64,000 nucleotides of DNA, taken from Flavobacteriales bacterium (GTDB lineage: Bacteria; Bacteroidota; Bacteroidia; Flavobacteriales_F; PHOS-HE28). A program made the position numbers and the translations under genes. The number at the start of each line of letters is the position of its first letter. Within the stretch, counting starts at the first letter, position 1. This document shows, in pieces, positions 62,426 through 64,000 of the stretch. The notes under the pieces are model-generated. The model worked only from the letters and a program-made list of their open reading frames with translations. It was not told the DNA's origin and did not search any database. The DNA lies in the NCBI GenBank assembly GCA_016721825.1, contig JADKHI010000006.1, forward strand, positions 62,001 through 126,000, written 5' to 3'.

Positions 62426-63982
62426 CTACTGCCGCAGGAACCGCACGGTGGCCACACCCTGCTGTGTGGTGAAACGCAGCAGGTAGGCGCCGGACGCGAG
62501 GCCAGCGGGCAGTGCGAACTGCTGGCGATGTTCACCCGCGCCGAGCACTGCGGACCAAAGGGTGCGAAGCACACGGCCATCGCTGCTCAGCAGGTCCACG
62601 TTGAGGGGGCCGGCCTGCTGCATACGCCAAGCCAGCTCCACGCGATCCTCCCTGACCACGGTGCCCAGCAGCATGGGGGCCTGTAGGTTCTGCGGCGCAT
62701 CCAATGTGCCTACGCTGAGGTCGATGATCACCTTGTAGGCCGTGATGGAAGAGCTGTTGCCCATGAGGCGGTGCGTGAGCACCCACACGTTGCCGTCGGC
62801 ATCGCCGGCCATGTCGATGCTCTGGTTCTGCCCGTAAAGGAAGAGGGGGTCGTACAGCACGCCATTGGTACCGAAGCCGGCGGCGGGCTGGCCGTTGGGC
62901 AGCAGCAGCATCAGGCCCGCCTCCTCGACCTTGGCGTTCACAGCGATGAGGTCGTTGGGCAGCACCACCAAGCCCGCGGGGCGCTTGTTGCCGGGTAACG
63001 TGACGAGTTGCAACGTGGCGATGCCGTTGGTGCCGAAGGCCAGGTCGTAGGTGCCGTCCGCCAGGAAATGCTGCACCACCAGCTGGCTGATGTTGGCGGG
63101 CATGGCCACCAGTTCGCTGAGCACATAGACGCTACCGTCACTGGCCAATGCCACGCGGCTGGGCCACTGGAAGAAGGACGTGTCGTGCAACTGGGTGATG
63201 CCGCCGTTGCCGTAGCTGGCATCGACGGTGCCGTCGGCAAGGATGTGCTGCATGTACAGGCCGTTGTAGGCGTTGGGCATGGGCTTCCAGGCACCGGCCA
63301 CGATCATGGACCCATCGGGCAACACGCACAGGTCGGCGGGGTCGTCGAACTCGCCGTTCACCATGCCGATGTAGGCACCGCCATTGAGGCCGAAGCTGGT
63401 GTCGAAGCTGCCGTCGGGCGCCAAACGGATAATGAAGGCATCGTACACGCTGCCCAGCGCCTGCCCCATGATCACCACGCCGCTATCGGGTTGCAGCGCC
63501 ATGGCCCGTGGAAAGGTGGTCTCCCCGTTCAGCTGGAAGATGAACTTGCCGTTGCCCCAGAAGCTGGTATCCGGTGAACCATCCACATTGAGCTTTTGCA
63601 CGTAGATGCCATCGTTGTCGTAGTCGGGGTAGTCCTCCAGCCCCATACCCATCACCTTGCCATCGGGCAGGGCCTGCAGGTCCACCGCTGTTTCCCATTG
63701 GGTGCAGATGTTGTGCTCCACCCAACCCTCGCCATCAAATGTGCTGTCGGGCGTGGCATCGGGCAGGGCACGCAGGTAGATCACCCGGCTGTCGTAGGGG
63801 ATGGTCGCGTACTTCACCCCGAAGATGACCACGTTGCCAGCGGGATCCACCGTGATCCGCTTGGCATTGTGGCTCGTGACGATGCCCGGGTCGATGTTGA
63901 ACACATGCGCCGGCGAAAGGCCGGGTTGGGCGGCTGCGATGAACGGCAGCAGTAGGCACGGAAGGAGCAAGCGCAGGCGCAT
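62426..63982 (-). CDS. T9SS type A cargo protein with delta-60 repeats
   Basis: A 518-residue exported protein with signal peptide RLRLLLPCLLLPFIAAAQ. Six delta-60-type repeats are visible through their signature D-x-(S/T)-F-x-x-x-G: DSTFDGEGW, DTSFWGNGK, DTSFGLNGG, DASYGNGGI, DLAFGTNGI, AAGFGTNGV, each with a preceding LPDGKVMGMG or LPDGSMIVAG strand, forming a propeller-like fold. The C-terminus (LNVDLLSSDGRVLRTLWSA, ASGAYLLRFTTQQG, VATVRFLRQ) is a sorting region, slightly atypical. The gene is complete; 18 bp remain to the window edge. Confidence 0.83.
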   Translation of the reverse strand: MRLRLLLPCLLLPFIAAAQPGLSPAHVFNIDPGIVTSHNAKRITVDPAGNVVIFGVKYATIPYDSRVIYLRALPDATPDSTFDGEGWVEHNICTQWETAVDLQALPDGKVMGMGLEDYPDYDNDGIYVQKLNVDGSPDTSFWGNGKFIFQLNGETTFPRAMALQPDSGVVIMGQALGSVYDAFIIRLAPDGSFDTSFGLNGGAYIGMVNGEFDDPADLCVLPDGSMIVAGAWKPMPNAYNGLYMQHILADGTVDASYGNGGITQLHDTSFFQWPSRVALASDGSVYVLSELVAMPANISQLVVQHFLADGTYDLAFGTNGIATLQLVTLPGNKRPAGLVVLPNDLIAVNAKVEEAGLMLLLPNGQPAAGFGTNGVLYDPLFLYGQNQSIDMAGDADGNVWVLTHRLMGNSSSITAYKVIIDLSVGTLDAPQNLQAPMLLGTVVREDRVELAWRMQQAGPLNVDLLSSDGRVLRTLWSAVLGAGEHRQQFALPAGLASGAYLLRFTTQQGVATVRFLRQ

Positions 63983-64000
63983 GGGATAGCAGTTTGCAGA

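Noticed and set aside
1..64000. tRNA, rRNA, riboswitch and CRISPR arrays
   Set aside because: I looked for tRNA TPsiC-like arms, rRNA stretches and regularly spaced direct repeats on both strands and saw none that hold up. The repeats found are palindromic intergenic elements or protein repeats.

Overview
The window looks like a chromosomal segment of a Bacteroidota bacterium, most likely of the Flavobacteriales type, with a G+C content that is high for the phylum. The evidence is the machinery and cargo of the type IX secretion system (T9SS). Ten genes encode exported proteins with T9SS-type C-terminal sorting regions: nine of type A and one giant of type B with the gliding-motility style terminus. 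A PorX-type regulator of that secretion system lies in the middle of the window. No rRNA, tRNA or CRISPR array was found, so the lineage cannot be fixed more precisely.

Layout. 1-832 is the 3' part of a proline dehydrogenase. 896-6113 (minus strand) holds a DUF4197 protein and two tandem, partly near-identical T9SS cargo genes. 6330-10170 (plus) holds a cupredoxin-dockerin protein, a GDCCVxC protein, an acyl-CoA:carboxylate CoA-transferase, a small conserved protein and a tandem pair of AhpD-like peroxidases. 10432-14026 is a two-component system (propeller-type histidine kinase plus LuxR-type regulator) closed by a strong hairpin. 14429-24172 holds three more T9SS cargo genes around a DJ-1/PfpI gene. 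24186-25102 is a broken TPR-adenylate cyclase. 26174-27838 (minus) is a stress-type cluster: Dps, a small basic protein, a 36-residue lipoprotein, a 46-residue membrane protein and an STAS-like protein. 28311-30389 holds a flavin-dependent oxidoreductase, a small exported protein and a CsbD protein. 30527-38118 holds the 2252-residue PKD-repeat cargo protein and a small T9SS protein. 38253-43937 holds an amidohydrolase lipoprotein and the tight minus-strand operon porX-tsaE-ald. 44105-47367 holds an HD-domain hydrolase, a YtxH protein, a divergent NRAMP transporter and a small membrane protein. 47849-52202 holds two T9SS propeller proteins around a REP-associated tyrosine transposase. 52376-56194 is a 1272-residue SEC-C / PD-(D/E)XK protein in visibly lower G+C DNA. 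56454-58959 holds a zinc-peptidase lipoprotein and an uncharacterised exported protein. 59110-60698 is a palindromic repeat array interrupted by an IS110-family element. 60868-63982 holds a lipoprotein, a HAD-type phosphatase, a small protein, a short SDR remnant and a last T9SS cargo gene.

How the genes work together. The dominant theme is export and display of large repetitive surface proteins by T9SS, with PorX as the likely regulator. Metabolic genes (proline dehydrogenase, alanine dehydrogenase, CoA-transferase) and oxidative or starvation stress genes (AhpD pair, Dps, CsbD, DJ-1) fill the rest. Mobile and repetitive DNA is frequent: at least three kinds of intergenic palindromic element, a RAYT with flanking REP copies, and an IS110 whose target can be read from an intact neighbouring copy.

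Three otherwise intact genes (HD hydrolase, zinc peptidase, IS110 transposase) are each broken by a single-base change in or next to a homopolymer, which fits assembly error at least as well as real decay. The most promising unknowns are the SEC-C/PD-(D/E)XK protein and the 5' non-coding end of the IS110 element, where a bridge RNA would be expected.
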